DNA of 64,000 nucleotides from JACVRN01 sp036389255 (lineage in GTDB: Bacteria; Acidobacteriota; Blastocatellia; Pyrinomonadales; Pyrinomonadaceae), in NCBI GenBank assembly GCA_036389255.1, contig DASVQI010000006.1:124001-188000 (forward strand), in the 5' to 3' direction. Under the pieces are notes generated by a model, which saw only the letters and a program-made list of their open reading frames with translations, made no database searches and was not told the origin of the DNA. The first letter of the stretch is position 1, and each line of letters opens with the position of its first letter. The translations under genes were made by a program, and so were the position numbers. Below are positions 51,601 to 59,654 of the stretch, piece after piece.

Positions 51601-52561
51601 GGGCCGCGCGTGGACTCCGCTTTCAGAGCTTCGCTCGGAGTCGAATCCCAAGGCCGAGTTCGACGTCTACGACAGCTCGCTTTCGGAGCAGGGCGTGATG
51701 GGCTTCGAGTACGGTTATTCCGTAGAAGCTACGGACGCGCTCGTGATGTGGGAGGCGCAGTTCGGAGACTTCGCCAACGGCGCGCAGGTCATTGTTGACC
51801 AGTACATCGCCGCCAGCGAGGACAAGTGGAATCAGAAGTCTCGTCTGACGCTTCTGCTTCCGCACGGCTACGAGGGGCAGGGGCCGGAGCATTCGAGCGC
51901 GCGTCTTGAGCGCTATCTGCAACTCTGCGCCGAGAACGACCTGCAAGTCTGCTATCCGACGACGCCCGCGCAATACTTTCACCTGCTGCGGCGGCAGGTC
52001 AGGCAGGAGATGCGCCGCCCCCTGATAGTCATGACGCCCAAGAGCCTGCTGAGGCTTCCCGCCGCGACCTCTTCGATTGAAGCGCTGACGACGGGCGGCT
52101 TTCTCCCCGTGATTGACGACGCGGAGATAACAGACCGCAGCCTTGTCGAGCGAATAGTTCTCTGTAGCGGGAAGCTCTATTACGATTTGAATCTGGGAAG
52201 AAAGAAAGCTGAAGACCGCCGCGTCGCCATCATCCGGCTGGAACAGTTTTATCCTTTCCCGGAGCGGCGGCTGCGAGAGATTTTCGCAAGCTTTCCGAAC
52301 GCGAAGCAGCTAGTCTGGGCACAGGAGGAGCCAAAGAACATGGGCGGCTGGACTTTCGTTGAGCCGCGTCTGATGAACATGCTGAGCGCCTGCGAGCGTC
52401 CCTACTTTGTCGGCCGCGCGGCCTCCGCCAGCCCCGCCACCGGCTCCTACACCATCCACGAGCTTGAGCAGCGCCGCATAGTCCAGCAGGCTCTGGTAGA
52501 AGACATGCCCGCCATCTCCAAGGCCAGCACCGCCGAGAAGGCAGGAAAGATAAGCTCTTAA
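48692..52561 (+). CDS. kgd: Multifunctional 2-oxoglutarate dehydrogenase (E2-E1 fusion, Kgd type)
   Basis: 1289 residues. An N-terminal E1o-type segment (FGANAEYVEGLLSRFRSNPELVDEAW) is followed by an Ala/Gly/Gln-rich linker. A lipoyl-less acyltransferase domain (about 145-385) comes next, with the E2 motif TYDHRIIQGAESG. The thiamine-diphosphate E1 dehydrogenase fills the rest (MGMAHRGRLNVL; INNQIGFTTSP; RRLGHNEGDEP). This is the fusion architecture of mycobacterial Kgd. It oxidatively decarboxylates 2-oxoglutarate in the TCA cycle, or acts as a carboligase. The start is GTG 48692, with GTG 48704 as alternative. No lipoyl domain, E3 or GarA-type inhibitor gene is adjacent. Confidence 0.95.
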   Translation: MTGKVSERQSINLSEIIAENFGANAEYVEGLLSRFRSNPELVDEAWRAYFSDLLGDGSGGASTQEENGRASTSGGVQATTGVNGDAQAGAPGGAAGNASSWPVEQNGGAAATASAQSPANATSQPAQAQRSATLPEGAEALPIRGGALKIVENMETSLTVPTATSQRRVPVKVLDENRSIINKHLAETGGGKASYTHIIAWALVRALADFPQLNDGFEIIDGNPTRVRRPDVNLGIAIDLEKKDGTRTLLVPNIKGANHMSFSQFLEAYDDRVARARTGKLAVADFQGTTVSLTNPGTIGTVASTPRLMAGQGVIIATGAIEYPAEYQAMSPEALSRLGIGKAVNISSTYDHRIIQGAESGAFLARVHELLVGKERFYDDIFANLGIAIPPLRWAVDRNPALLGGDYAREQTVKQARVLELINAYRVRGHLIADIDPLHAMPLHYHPELDIETYGLTIWDLDREFIAGGLGGHESATLREILEILQRAYCGKVGTEYRHIQSKEEKNWIRDEIRKQFVYPEPLSPEIKKQLLWKLISAEQLERFLHTKYLGQKRFSIEGMETIIPLLDQLIEAAARQGVEDITMGMAHRGRLNVLVNVIDEQVMERILASFEGAVHPNFPADEGDVKYHQGARGERQTSDGKRVRLTLSPNPSHLEFVDPVVEGMVRAKQDAVEAEREEVIDRFLPVLLHGDAAFAGQGIVMETLNLAGLKGYRTGGTIHIIINNQIGFTTSPEKGRSTIYSTDVARMTQLPIFHINGDDPEAAYRTLQIALNYRQEFNKDVVLDVVGFRRLGHNEGDEPSYTQPLMYARVKAHPGVREIYARKLVREGVLDEATVKSWIEERVRRFEETLSRAKEAVSSKPEMTQLPAPTEEEDGSTVLETGVEREAIRAIAQKISVVPEGFNINPKMVGQLARRAKMGDGEVPADWAFAEAMAFGSLVLEGTRVRLSGQDSGRGTFSQRHAVMYDTQTGRAWTPLSELRSESNPKAEFDVYDSSLSEQGVMGFEYGYSVEATDALVMWEAQFGDFANGAQVIVDQYIAASEDKWNQKSRLTLLLPHGYEGQGPEHSSARLERYLQLCAENDLQVCYPTTPAQYFHLLRRQVRQEMRRPLIVMTPKSLLRLPAATSSIEALTTGGFLPVIDDAEITDRSLVERIVLCSGKLYYDLNLGRKKAEDRRVAIIRLEQFYPFPERRLREIFASFPNAKQLVWAQEEPKNMGGWTFVEPRLMNMLSACERPYFVGRAASASPATGSYTIHELEQRRIVQQALVEDMPAISKASTAEKAGKISS

Positions 52562-52563
52562 AT

Positions 52564-52606
52564 ATTGATTCACCGGTTCATTGATTCAATGAGCCGGTGA
52601 ATCAAT
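52564..52606. repeat. Hairpin, ATTGATTCA family, copy 5
   Basis: ATTGATTCACCGG (52564-52576) and its exact complement at 52594-52606, with an inner self-complementary TTCATTGA/TTCAATGA. It starts two bases after the kgd stop codon and is followed by CTCTTCC. It may end the kgd transcript. Confidence 0.9.
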
Positions 52607-52794
52607 CTCTTCCGCCTTGCTTTAATTGGCCGACCTGAGACAATATACGTGGCGGCGGGATTCTCTTCCTCCTCCGGCTCGGTTGCCACGTATCCCGCTC
52701 GTCTGGTGCTGCCGTTGAATGTGCCTCGTGCATTCCCCGTCTGCAATTTCCAAACGCAAGGTTAAAACTGAAAGTGCTTTTGAGGTCTACGGTC

Positions 52795-53901
52795 ATGTCC
52801 CATCGAAGATGGTTTCTGTTTGTCTCGTGCTGCTCGCTGCTTCTGATTGCGACGGCCTGCAAGAGCGGCAGCGCCGACACGCGCGACTTCCCGGCTGCGC
52901 CCGCCCCCGTCGTACAGTCCCAGACGGCAGAGAAGATTTCAATCGCGGCTGTGGGCGACATCATGCTCGGCTCCACGAATCCGCCGGACAGAGGGCTGCC
53001 CGCAGAGGACGGCGCGAAGATGCTCTCCGAAGTTGCGCCGCTTCTTTCCGCAGCAGACATAGCCTTCGGCAATCTGGAAGGCCCCATGCTGGACGGCGCA
53101 GGCAAGTCCTCCAAGTGCGGCCCGAACTCTCGACTCTGTTATGCGTTTCGCGTGCCGACTCGCTACGGCAAGCACCTGAAGGACGCGGGATTCGACCTGC
53201 TGAGCTTGGCTAACAATCACGCCTCGGACTTCGGGCTCGAAGGACGCTTGAGCACAAAGCGCGTGCTGGAACAACTGGGCATAACCCACGCGGGCGGCGA
53301 CCGCGACGACATCCCTTACCTGAACGTCAAGGGGAAAAGAATCGGCGTCGTGGCCTTCGCAACCAACGAAATTTCCTACAACCTGAATGACATAGCGACT
53401 GCGCGCCGCATAGTCGCGCAGGTGGCACAGAAAGCAGACATCGTTATAGTCTCTTTTCACGGCGGCGCGGAGGGCGCTGCCGCGCAGAATGTCCCGCGCG
53501 GCCCGGAAACTTTCCTCGGCGCTCCCAGAGGAAACTTGAGAGAGTTTACGCACGCGGTCGTAGACGCGGGGGCCGACCTTGTTCTGGGCCACGGCCCGCA
53601 CGTCGTGCGCGGCATCGAAATCTACCGCAATCGCCTGATAGCCTACTCGCTCGGCAACTTCGCCTTCTTCAGCTTCCCCTTCAAAGGCCCGACAGCGCTC
53701 TCTATGATTTTAGAGGTCAGCCTCGCGCCCGACGGAGCTTTCGCAAGCGGCGCAGTTCGCCCGCTCATACAGGTAGGCCAGAGCGGCCCCAAGCCCGACA
53801 AGGACGCGACCGTCCTGCCCGTCCTGCGCCAACTCTCCACCGTGGACTTCGGCGCGACGGCCGTCAAAATCGGTGAAGACGGCACAATCACGGCTCCCTG
53901 A
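52795..53901 (+). CDS. CapA-family metallophosphatase-like lipoprotein
   Basis: About 368 residues. A lipoprotein signal (LLLIATACKSG, lipobox Cys near residue 22) leads to a domain of the CapA/PgsA type. It shows AAVGDIMLGS, FGNLEGPML, LLSLANNHASDFG, FHGGAEG and LGHGPHVVRGIEIYRNRLIAYSLGNF, the metallophosphatase-like metal motifs. CapA proteins act in export of poly-gamma-glutamate or other polymers, but most are uncharacterised, and no capBC is nearby. ATG 52795 has GAGG ten bases upstream; a GTG at 52774 is less likely. A long hairpin terminator follows. Confidence 0.88.
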   Translation: MSHRRWFLFVSCCSLLLIATACKSGSADTRDFPAAPAPVVQSQTAEKISIAAVGDIMLGSTNPPDRGLPAEDGAKMLSEVAPLLSAADIAFGNLEGPMLDGAGKSSKCGPNSRLCYAFRVPTRYGKHLKDAGFDLLSLANNHASDFGLEGRLSTKRVLEQLGITHAGGDRDDIPYLNVKGKRIGVVAFATNEISYNLNDIATARRIVAQVAQKADIVIVSFHGGAEGAAAQNVPRGPETFLGAPRGNLREFTHAVVDAGADLVLGHGPHVVRGIEIYRNRLIAYSLGNFAFFSFPFKGPTALSMILEVSLAPDGAFASGAVRPLIQVGQSGPKPDKDATVLPVLRQLSTVDFGATAVKIGEDGTITAP

Positions 53902-53933
53902 GAGAAGTTAAAGCACGACCGGCTTAAAAGACC

Positions 53934-54017
53934 AGCCACCAAATCAGCACGGGCCGGGACGAAGAAGAAGCTCTTTCTTCATCCCGGCCCGCGCTGATTT
54001 GGTGGCTCTATTCTTTT
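53934..54017. terminator. Long perfect-stem terminator after the CapA-like gene
   Basis: Bases 53934-53948 and 53993-54007 pair perfectly (15 bases). The stem continues inward, with two mismatches, to about 36 base pairs (GGGCCGGGA, GAAGAA segments). ATTCTTTT follows. Unlike the other long hairpins, the arms are not built of a tandem word. Confidence 0.85.
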
Positions 54018-54039
54018 CGGGCTTTGCGAAATAAAGTAC

Positions 54040-54067
54040 TTGACAATTCAGAAAGCGGTTGTATTAT
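54040..54067 (+). promoter_or_regulatory. Consensus promoter placed for a leaderless transcript
   Basis: TTGACA (54040-54045) and TATTAT (54062-54067) with 16 bases between. The ATG of the membrane protein gene is at 54075, just where transcription should start, and there is no Shine-Dalgarno sequence between. Confidence 0.65.
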
Positions 54068-54074
54068 TCCGCTC

Positions 54075-54704
54075 ATGGCATCCATCTACCAGCTAAGACC
54101 GAGAACGGCAGAGCAGCCTGCGGAGGAGCCGCTTTCGCTCCACTCCAGAGCAATGGACAACCTGCGCTACATACGCGAGACGATGGAGCGCGCGGCATCT
54201 TTCACGGCAGTACCCGGCTGGGGCGCGGCGGGCATGGGAGTGACTGCTCTCGTCACCTCCGTCATAGCCGCGCAGCAGACTTATGCCAGACCGTGGCTTG
54301 AAACGTGGCTGGTCGGAGGACTCGTCGCCATACTGGTCGGCGGCTGGGCCATGGACAGAAAGGCGCGCAGGCAGGAGACGACGCTCCTTTCGGGCCCCGC
54401 CAGAAAATTTATACTCGGCCTGACGCCGCCGCTTCTGGTAGGCGCTCTGCTCACCTTCGTCTTCTACAGGGCGGGGATGATGAGGGACGTGCCGGGCATG
54501 TGGCTGCTGCTCTACGGGACGGGAGTCGTGACGGGCGGCGCTTACTCGGTGCGCATTGTTCCGCTCAAGGGATTAAGCTTCATGCTGCTCGGCGCGATAG
54601 CCATCTTCAGCCCCGCCTCGTGGGGGAATTATTACATGGCGGGCGGCTTCGGACTACTCAACATAATTTTCGGCATCATCATAGCGCGAAGGCACGGTGG
54701 TTAA
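54075..54704 (+). CDS. Multi-spanning membrane protein paired with a winged-helix regulator
   Basis: About 209 residues. A soluble N-terminal 50 residues (including a Glu/Arg helix with DNLRYIRETMERA) precedes five or so membrane helices (AAGMGVTALVTSVIAAQ, WLVGGLVAILVGGWAM, FILGLTPPLLVGALLTFVFY, LLLYGTGVVTGGAYSV, GFGLLNIIFGIII). I do not recognise a named family. The longer frame from 54024 includes the promoter and is not credible. The regulator gene starts within a few bases of its stop, so both form a tight operon. Confidence 0.75.
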   Translation: MASIYQLRPRTAEQPAEEPLSLHSRAMDNLRYIRETMERAASFTAVPGWGAAGMGVTALVTSVIAAQQTYARPWLETWLVGGLVAILVGGWAMDRKARRQETTLLSGPARKFILGLTPPLLVGALLTFVFYRAGMMRDVPGMWLLLYGTGVVTGGAYSVRIVPLKGLSFMLLGAIAIFSPASWGNYYMAGGFGLLNIIFGIIIARRHGG

Positions 54705-54706
54705 AG

Positions 54707-55105
54707 TTGGCTAAAGGGAACGCACTTTTGAAGGAGCGCGGGCGAAAGTCTCGCGCAGAAGGCGAGCGCTTGAAGGGCGTCGGCCCTGCTGCGAAGTCCG
54801 CCGAAGAGGGCTTGCCGGATTTGGAACGCCTGATACACGAGCGACTGCGGCTGGGGATTGTCAGCGCGCTGGCCGTCAACGAGTCGCTGACTTTCAGCGA
54901 ATTGAAGGAGCTGGTGAAGACCACGGACGGCAACCTGAGCGTGCACGCCAGAAAGCTCGAGGACGCAGAGTACATAACCTGCACCAAGTCCTTCGACGGG
55001 CGCACTCCCAAGACGGAATACAAGCTGACGGCTTCGGGCCGTCGCGCTCTGGAACGCTACCTAAACCACATGGAGGCGCTCATCAAAGCTACGCGCGAAG
55101 GCTAA
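54707..55105 (+). CDS. Winged-helix transcriptional regulator (HTH_34-like)
   Basis: About 132 residues. After a basic N-terminal 35 residues comes a winged helix: LGIVSALAVNESLTFSELKELVKTTDGNLSVHARKLEDAEYI, then the wing KSFDGRTPKTEYKLTASGRRAL. This is the pattern of the MarR/PadR-related HTH_34 family of small repressors. The exact start is uncertain: TTG 54707 or TTG 54728 (AAGGGA upstream). It probably regulates its own membrane-protein operon (inference from the tight pairing). The frame upstream of 54707 overlaps the membrane protein gene and is spurious. Confidence 0.82.
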   Translation: MAKGNALLKERGRKSRAEGERLKGVGPAAKSAEEGLPDLERLIHERLRLGIVSALAVNESLTFSELKELVKTTDGNLSVHARKLEDAEYITCTKSFDGRTPKTEYKLTASGRRALERYLNHMEALIKATREG

Positions 55106-55200
55106 ACCGGGAGCGCGGCGCTTTTTTTTGCGCGCCCGCTTTATAATGCAAAGCCCTTTGCGATTGTGAGCAGGACTGGACGCCGGGAGGAGCAGGGTTA

Positions 55201-56004
55201 ATGAATACGAACGTTAATCTGGACGCGGCTCTGGGCGTGCTGGCGTTCGTAGGAAGCTGCGCTCTGCTGTTTGTCATCTGCCTGCTGGCGGCGCACGCGT
55301 TCTTCAAGCGTAGAGCCGGGCGCTTGAAAGCGATGCTTATAGCGGCCTTCGGCCTTGTCTTGATTTATCTGGGCCTGATGCTGGCTTTCTCTTTTATGAG
55401 CCGCGAGAGATTGATGGCGAGCGGCGAAGAGAAGTATTTCTGCGAGATTGACTGTCATCTGGCTTACTCGGTGATTGACGTTCTGAGGACGAAGACCGTG
55501 GGCGCGCCGGAGCATCAGGCGGCGGCCAAGGGCATCTTCTACTTGGTGACGGTCAGGACGCGTTTCGATGAACAGACCACTGGCGCGGCCAGAGGCGACG
55601 CGCCGCTTACGCCAAACAGCCGCGTCTTAACCGTAGAGGACGCGCAGGGCAGAAGCTACGCGCCTTCACCCGAAGGCATGCGTGCGTTGGAGCTTTCCGC
55701 TTCAGGCGGCACGGGCATCTCTTCGCCGCTTCGTCCCGGCCAATCCTACACGACCACTTTCGTCTTCGACCTTCCCGAACAGATGAAAAGCCCCGCGCTC
55801 CTGATTAACGAGGGCGAGCTAATCACGCATTTCGTCATAGGGCACGAGAACAGCCCGCTTCACAGGAAGGCCCTGTTTAGTCTGGACGAAGGGAAGAAGC
55901 AGGAGGCGGCGGCGTCTTCAGGCAGGCTGGGCCACAAGCTCGGCTCACACTTGAAGGGCGTGGTGAACGCAATCTTAAGAAGACTCAGGGACACGTTTCA
56001 CTGA
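55201..56004 (+). CDS. Membrane protein with exposed beta domain, unknown function
   Basis: 267 residues. Two N-terminal membrane helices (VLAFVGSCALLFVICLLAAH and LIAAFGLVLIYLGLMLAFSF) are followed by an extracytoplasmic domain of about 150 residues. It has features of DUF4352-like immunoglobulin folds: FYLVTVRTRFDE, RVLTVEDAQGRSYAPSPEG, LRPGQSYTTTFVFDLP. Two cysteines (CEIDC) lie just after the second helix. ATG 55201 has GGAGGA upstream. The DUF4173-like gene follows in 13 bases, so the two are co-transcribed. Confidence 0.7.
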   Translation: MNTNVNLDAALGVLAFVGSCALLFVICLLAAHAFFKRRAGRLKAMLIAAFGLVLIYLGLMLAFSFMSRERLMASGEEKYFCEIDCHLAYSVIDVLRTKTVGAPEHQAAAKGIFYLVTVRTRFDEQTTGAARGDAPLTPNSRVLTVEDAQGRSYAPSPEGMRALELSASGGTGISSPLRPGQSYTTTFVFDLPEQMKSPALLINEGELITHFVIGHENSPLHRKALFSLDEGKKQEAAASSGRLGHKLGSHLKGVVNAILRRLRDTFH

Positions 56005-56017
56005 AGGGAGTTTTGTG

Positions 56018-57655
56018 ATGAAGGACAGAACGAGACGGGGGCTGGACGTACTGCAAGCGGCGCTCATCTTAGGCGCGGCGGGCGATGTGCTGCTGCGCGC
56101 GACGCCGTGGGGATTGAATCTGCTGCTGTGGGTTGTGCTGTCGCTGGCGGCGGGCCTAGCGCTTCTGGCTCGCTGGCGACGCGCAGCTTTAACGAGCGAG
56201 GGGCGTCTCATTATCCTTCCTCTGGTCTTCTTCGCGGCCTGCTTCGTCTGGAGAGACTCGCCTACGCTCAAACTGCTGGACGCTGTGGCAATCCTGCTGG
56301 CGCTGTCGCTTTCGGTCTTACGCACACGCGCCGTAAGTCTACGGCTGGCGAGCATGAAAGAGCACGCGGTTGCGCTCGTGATGACGGTCTTCGACGTAAT
56401 CTTAGGGCTGCCTACGGTCGTGCTTGGCGATGTCGAGTGGAAAGAGATTCAGCACTCAAGGTGGTCTAGATACGCCGGGGCCATAGCGCGCGGAGTTCTG
56501 ATAGCCGTCCCGCTCATACTGCTTTTCGGCGGGCTCCTGATGGCGGCCGACGCGGTCTTTGAGGGGCTCGTACAGAACGCCTTCAACGTTGACGGCGAGA
56601 TTATCTTCAGTCACTTCGGCTTAACGGTTGTTTTCAGTTGGGTCGCGGCGGGCGTGCTGCGCGGCCTGCTGGAAGACCGCGATGCCGTGCTTGCAAACTC
56701 CGACAACGCGGCGCTTCTCTCCTTAAATCTCCCTGCGGCTGATGGGAATCAAGCCGAGAAGAATGAATCGGAGCAGAAGGCCGGGCAGGCGGACGCGCCG
56801 CTTACACACAGGAAGCCCTCTCTGGGCATAGTCGAGATAGGCGTTGTGCTGGGGCTCATTGACCTGCTCTTTCTGGCGTTCGTCACGGTTCAGATTCGCT
56901 ACTTCTTCGGGGGCGCGGCGCTGGTGCAGACGACAACGGGACTGACCTATGCGGAGTACGCGCGACGCGGCTTCTTCGAGCTTGTATGGGTGGCTGCGCT
57001 GGTGCTGCCCCTGCTGCTCTTGGCGCACTGGCTGCTTCGCAAGGAGAACCCGGTGCATGAGCGCATCTTTCGCGTGCTGGCGGGAGCGCAGGTGGCGCTG
57101 CTCTTTGTCATCATGGCTTCGGCCATGGAGCGCGTGCGGCTTTACCAGAGCGAGTACGGCCTGACGGAGCAGAGGCTCTACACCATGGCTTTCATGGTGT
57201 GGCTGGCGCTCGTCTTCCTGTGGCTTACGTGGACTGTTTTGAGGGGCGCGCGCGAGCGCTTCACTTGGGGCGCGCTCGCGGCGGCCTTCATCATCACCGG
57301 GCTGCTTCACGTAGCTAATCCGGACGATTTAATCGTGCGTGCGAACATCTCGCACGCAGAGAGGCAGGGGCGCGGCTTTGATGCCGTATACGCTGCGGGC
57401 CTGAGTGCCGACGCTGTGCCCGCGCTCGTCGCGTGCCTGCCCGCCATGACAAACCAAGAGCGCTGCACTGTGGCCCAGACTCTTTTGAATCGCTGGCCCG
57501 AAGGCGCCGGTTCCGACTGGCGGACGTGGAACATAGCCCGCAGCCGGGCGCAAGAGATTGTCGGTGAGAACGTCCAAGCTCTGCGCGCCGTGACTTGCGT
57601 GCAGGCGGAGGGCGGAGTGCCGTCGGACAATGTGATAGCCAGAATTAAGGAGTGA
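56018..57655 (+). CDS. DUF4173-like polytopic membrane protein
   Basis: About 545 residues with some 12 predicted membrane helices. It has the general look of the DUF4173 family (GVLIAVPLILLFGGLLMAADAVFEGLV; TYAEYARRGFFELVWVA), which is common in Firmicutes and Acidobacteria and has no proven function. The C-terminal 130 residues are soluble. GTG 56015 and ATG 56018 are adjacent; GGGAG seven bases before the ATG favours the latter. The next gene overlaps or touches its stop codon. Confidence 0.8.
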   Translation: MKDRTRRGLDVLQAALILGAAGDVLLRATPWGLNLLLWVVLSLAAGLALLARWRRAALTSEGRLIILPLVFFAACFVWRDSPTLKLLDAVAILLALSLSVLRTRAVSLRLASMKEHAVALVMTVFDVILGLPTVVLGDVEWKEIQHSRWSRYAGAIARGVLIAVPLILLFGGLLMAADAVFEGLVQNAFNVDGEIIFSHFGLTVVFSWVAAGVLRGLLEDRDAVLANSDNAALLSLNLPAADGNQAEKNESEQKAGQADAPLTHRKPSLGIVEIGVVLGLIDLLFLAFVTVQIRYFFGGAALVQTTTGLTYAEYARRGFFELVWVAALVLPLLLLAHWLLRKENPVHERIFRVLAGAQVALLFVIMASAMERVRLYQSEYGLTEQRLYTMAFMVWLALVFLWLTWTVLRGARERFTWGALAAAFIITGLLHVANPDDLIVRANISHAERQGRGFDAVYAAGLSADAVPALVACLPAMTNQERCTVAQTLLNRWPEGAGSDWRTWNIARSRAQEIVGENVQALRAVTCVQAEGGVPSDNVIARIKE

Positions 57656-57657
57656 GC

Positions 57658-58824
57658 TTGAAGAAATTCGATGTCTGTATTGTAGGCGCTGGATTAGGCG
57701 GGCTTCAGTGCGCGAGGCTTCTGGGACGAAAGGGAGTGCGCGTGCTGCTGGTTGACCGCAAGCGCTCGCTCTCTGAATCCGTACACACGACGGGCATCTT
57801 CGTTCGCCGCACGCTTGAGGATTTCGACCTGCCGGAGGATTGTCTGGGGCCGCCCGTGCGCCGCGTAGTGCTTTACAGCCCGCAGCGCCGCGCCCTGAAG
57901 CTGGAAAGCCCTCTGGACGAGTTCAGGGTCGGCCGCATGGCCGAGCTTTACCAGCGCTTTCTCGACGAAGCGATTGAGGCGGGCGTGGAGTGGTGGCCAG
58001 CCACGCGCTACATGGGGCTTGAGACGGAGAGCGATTCAAGCTCTATTATTCATCTTGAAACGAATGGCCTGACCAGAAGCGTTGAGGCTCGCTTCGTTGT
58101 AGGAGCGGACGGCGCACAGTCACGAGTCGCGCGTGATTTGGGGCTGGACAGCAACCGCGAGTGGATAGTAGGCGTTGAGGATGTCTTTCATCACCCGCCG
58201 GAGGAAGCCGTTGAGCCCGTCTTTCATTGCTTTCTGGATTCAAAGCTTGCGCCCGGCTACATAGCTTGGGTGGTGCAGGACGGCACGGAGACACACGTTG
58301 GCGTTGGAGGCTACGCCAAGGATTTTGATGCGGCGGCGGCGCTTGAAAAATTTCGCCGGAGCCTCAATGGCATGATTGACCTCGAAGCCTTAAAGCGCAC
58401 GGAGAGGCGCGGAGGCCGAATCCCCGTCGGGGGAGTCCTTCGCCGCATAGCGACAAAGCGCGGGCTTCTGGTGGGCGACGCAGCCGGAGCCGTCTCGCCT
58501 TTGACGGCTGGCGGGCTAGACCCGTGCATGCGCCTCTCAAGCCTCGCCGCAGATGTCATCACAGAGCTTCTTTCTACGGGTGATGAAGCCACGCTCGCCA
58601 GATATTCGGGCGAGGGATTTCGCTCTCGCTTCGTCTCTCGCCTCTGGATGCGACGCGCGATAAGCGTGGTTCGTCAGCCGCTCATACTGGAAGCCTTCTG
58701 CGCCGTGATGCGCCTTCCGCTCTTCAAGCACCTGGCGTGGCACGTCTTCTTCGGGCGAGGCTCTTTCCCGGACGTGGAGGAATCGGGCACGGCAGAGCTT
58801 TCGCCACGCAAGGCCCTGACATGA
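57658..58824 (+). CDS. FAD-dependent oxidoreductase, geranylgeranyl-reductase-like
   Basis: About 388 residues. An N-terminal FAD motif (VCIVGAGLGGLQCARLLGRKGVRVLLVDR), a middle VVGADGAQSRVARDLGL motif and RGLLVGDAAGAVSPLTAGG identify the p-hydroxybenzoate hydroxylase/geranylgeranyl reductase superfamily. Likely substrates are isoprenoid or lipid double bonds or an aromatic ring; this cannot be decided. TTG 57658, five bases after TAAGGAG, gives MKKFDVCIVGAG. A GTG at 57652 overlapping the previous stop is the alternative. Translationally coupled to the gene upstream. Confidence 0.87.
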   Translation: MKKFDVCIVGAGLGGLQCARLLGRKGVRVLLVDRKRSLSESVHTTGIFVRRTLEDFDLPEDCLGPPVRRVVLYSPQRRALKLESPLDEFRVGRMAELYQRFLDEAIEAGVEWWPATRYMGLETESDSSSIIHLETNGLTRSVEARFVVGADGAQSRVARDLGLDSNREWIVGVEDVFHHPPEEAVEPVFHCFLDSKLAPGYIAWVVQDGTETHVGVGGYAKDFDAAAALEKFRRSLNGMIDLEALKRTERRGGRIPVGGVLRRIATKRGLLVGDAAGAVSPLTAGGLDPCMRLSSLAADVITELLSTGDEATLARYSGEGFRSRFVSRLWMRRAISVVRQPLILEAFCAVMRLPLFKHLAWHVFFGRGSFPDVEESGTAELSPRKALT

Positions 58825-58844
58825 TTGAGAGAAGGGAGCGGACG

Positions 58845-59654
58845 ATGGACAAAGCGGGAGTGCTTAACATAGAGAGCGCGGGAAGCAGGGATGAGGGCAG
58901 CCGTATTGGTTTCTGGCGAAGACAGTTTCAGCTTGAGACTACGCGCCGGAAGACCATCTTCGACGTGCTCTTCGGCATAGTGCTTCCGATACTCTGTTTC
59001 ATCTTCGACCCTATAGTCTTTCGCGGAAATTTCTTTGGCGGCACGGCGCTCTTCGGCAGGATACAGCTTCCGGTCTATCTCATGGCGTTCGTGGAAATCT
59101 CGGCGCTCACTATCTGGCTCTGTGCCGGAAAGCGGCTGGGCCGTCGCCCGGTTGCGCTCGGAGGATTTCTGTACGCGGGCGCGCTCATCTCGCTTCTGAT
59201 AGGCATAGTTCTCCTTCCACTGAGCCTGATTGGCATCGCTCTGCTGGGGCTGGGCCTGCTCGGCTTCACGCCCTTCTTAACTGCGCTGGTCTTCTGGCGC
59301 AACGGCCGCAGGGCATTCCATCAAAGCCCCGATGAGGTCACGGGTGGGATAAAGCTCGCATCGCTTGCGCTCGCGCTCGTCTTCATAATTGGCCTCCCGG
59401 TCATGGCACATCTGAAGATTTCCAGCATCACGGAAGAATCTATACAGAAGATTCTCAAAGGCGATGAGATTGAAGCCGAAGCGGCGGCAGAGAAGCTACG
59501 CTTCATTGGCCGCTTAAACCAGCCGGAGACAGACAAAATCGTCTGGACTTACAATAACGAGCGAGATGAGGCGCGTCGTGCCAGACTCGCGCGCCTGTAC
59601 TTCAGGGTTACCGGAATGGACATAGAGAGACGGCTCACCTTACTTCTTGATTAA
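58845..59654 (+). CDS. Membrane protein with soluble C-terminal helix region, unknown function
   Basis: About 269 residues. Four or five membrane helices (TIFDVLFGIVLPILCFIFDP, LPVYLMAFVEISALTIWLC, LYAGALISLLIGIVLLPLSLIGIALLGLGLLGF, LASLALALVFIIGLPVMA) are followed by a charged helical segment of 70 residues. No family recognised. ATG 58845 has GGGAG seven bases upstream and is preferred. ATG 58821 (overlapping the previous stop as ATGA) and a still longer frame are possible. It is the last of the co-directional membrane-protein run that begins at 54075. Confidence 0.7.
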   Translation: MDKAGVLNIESAGSRDEGSRIGFWRRQFQLETTRRKTIFDVLFGIVLPILCFIFDPIVFRGNFFGGTALFGRIQLPVYLMAFVEISALTIWLCAGKRLGRRPVALGGFLYAGALISLLIGIVLLPLSLIGIALLGLGLLGFTPFLTALVFWRNGRRAFHQSPDEVTGGIKLASLALALVFIIGLPVMAHLKISSITEESIQKILKGDEIEAEAAAEKLRFIGRLNQPETDKIVWTYNNERDEARRARLARLYFRVTGMDIERRLTLLLD

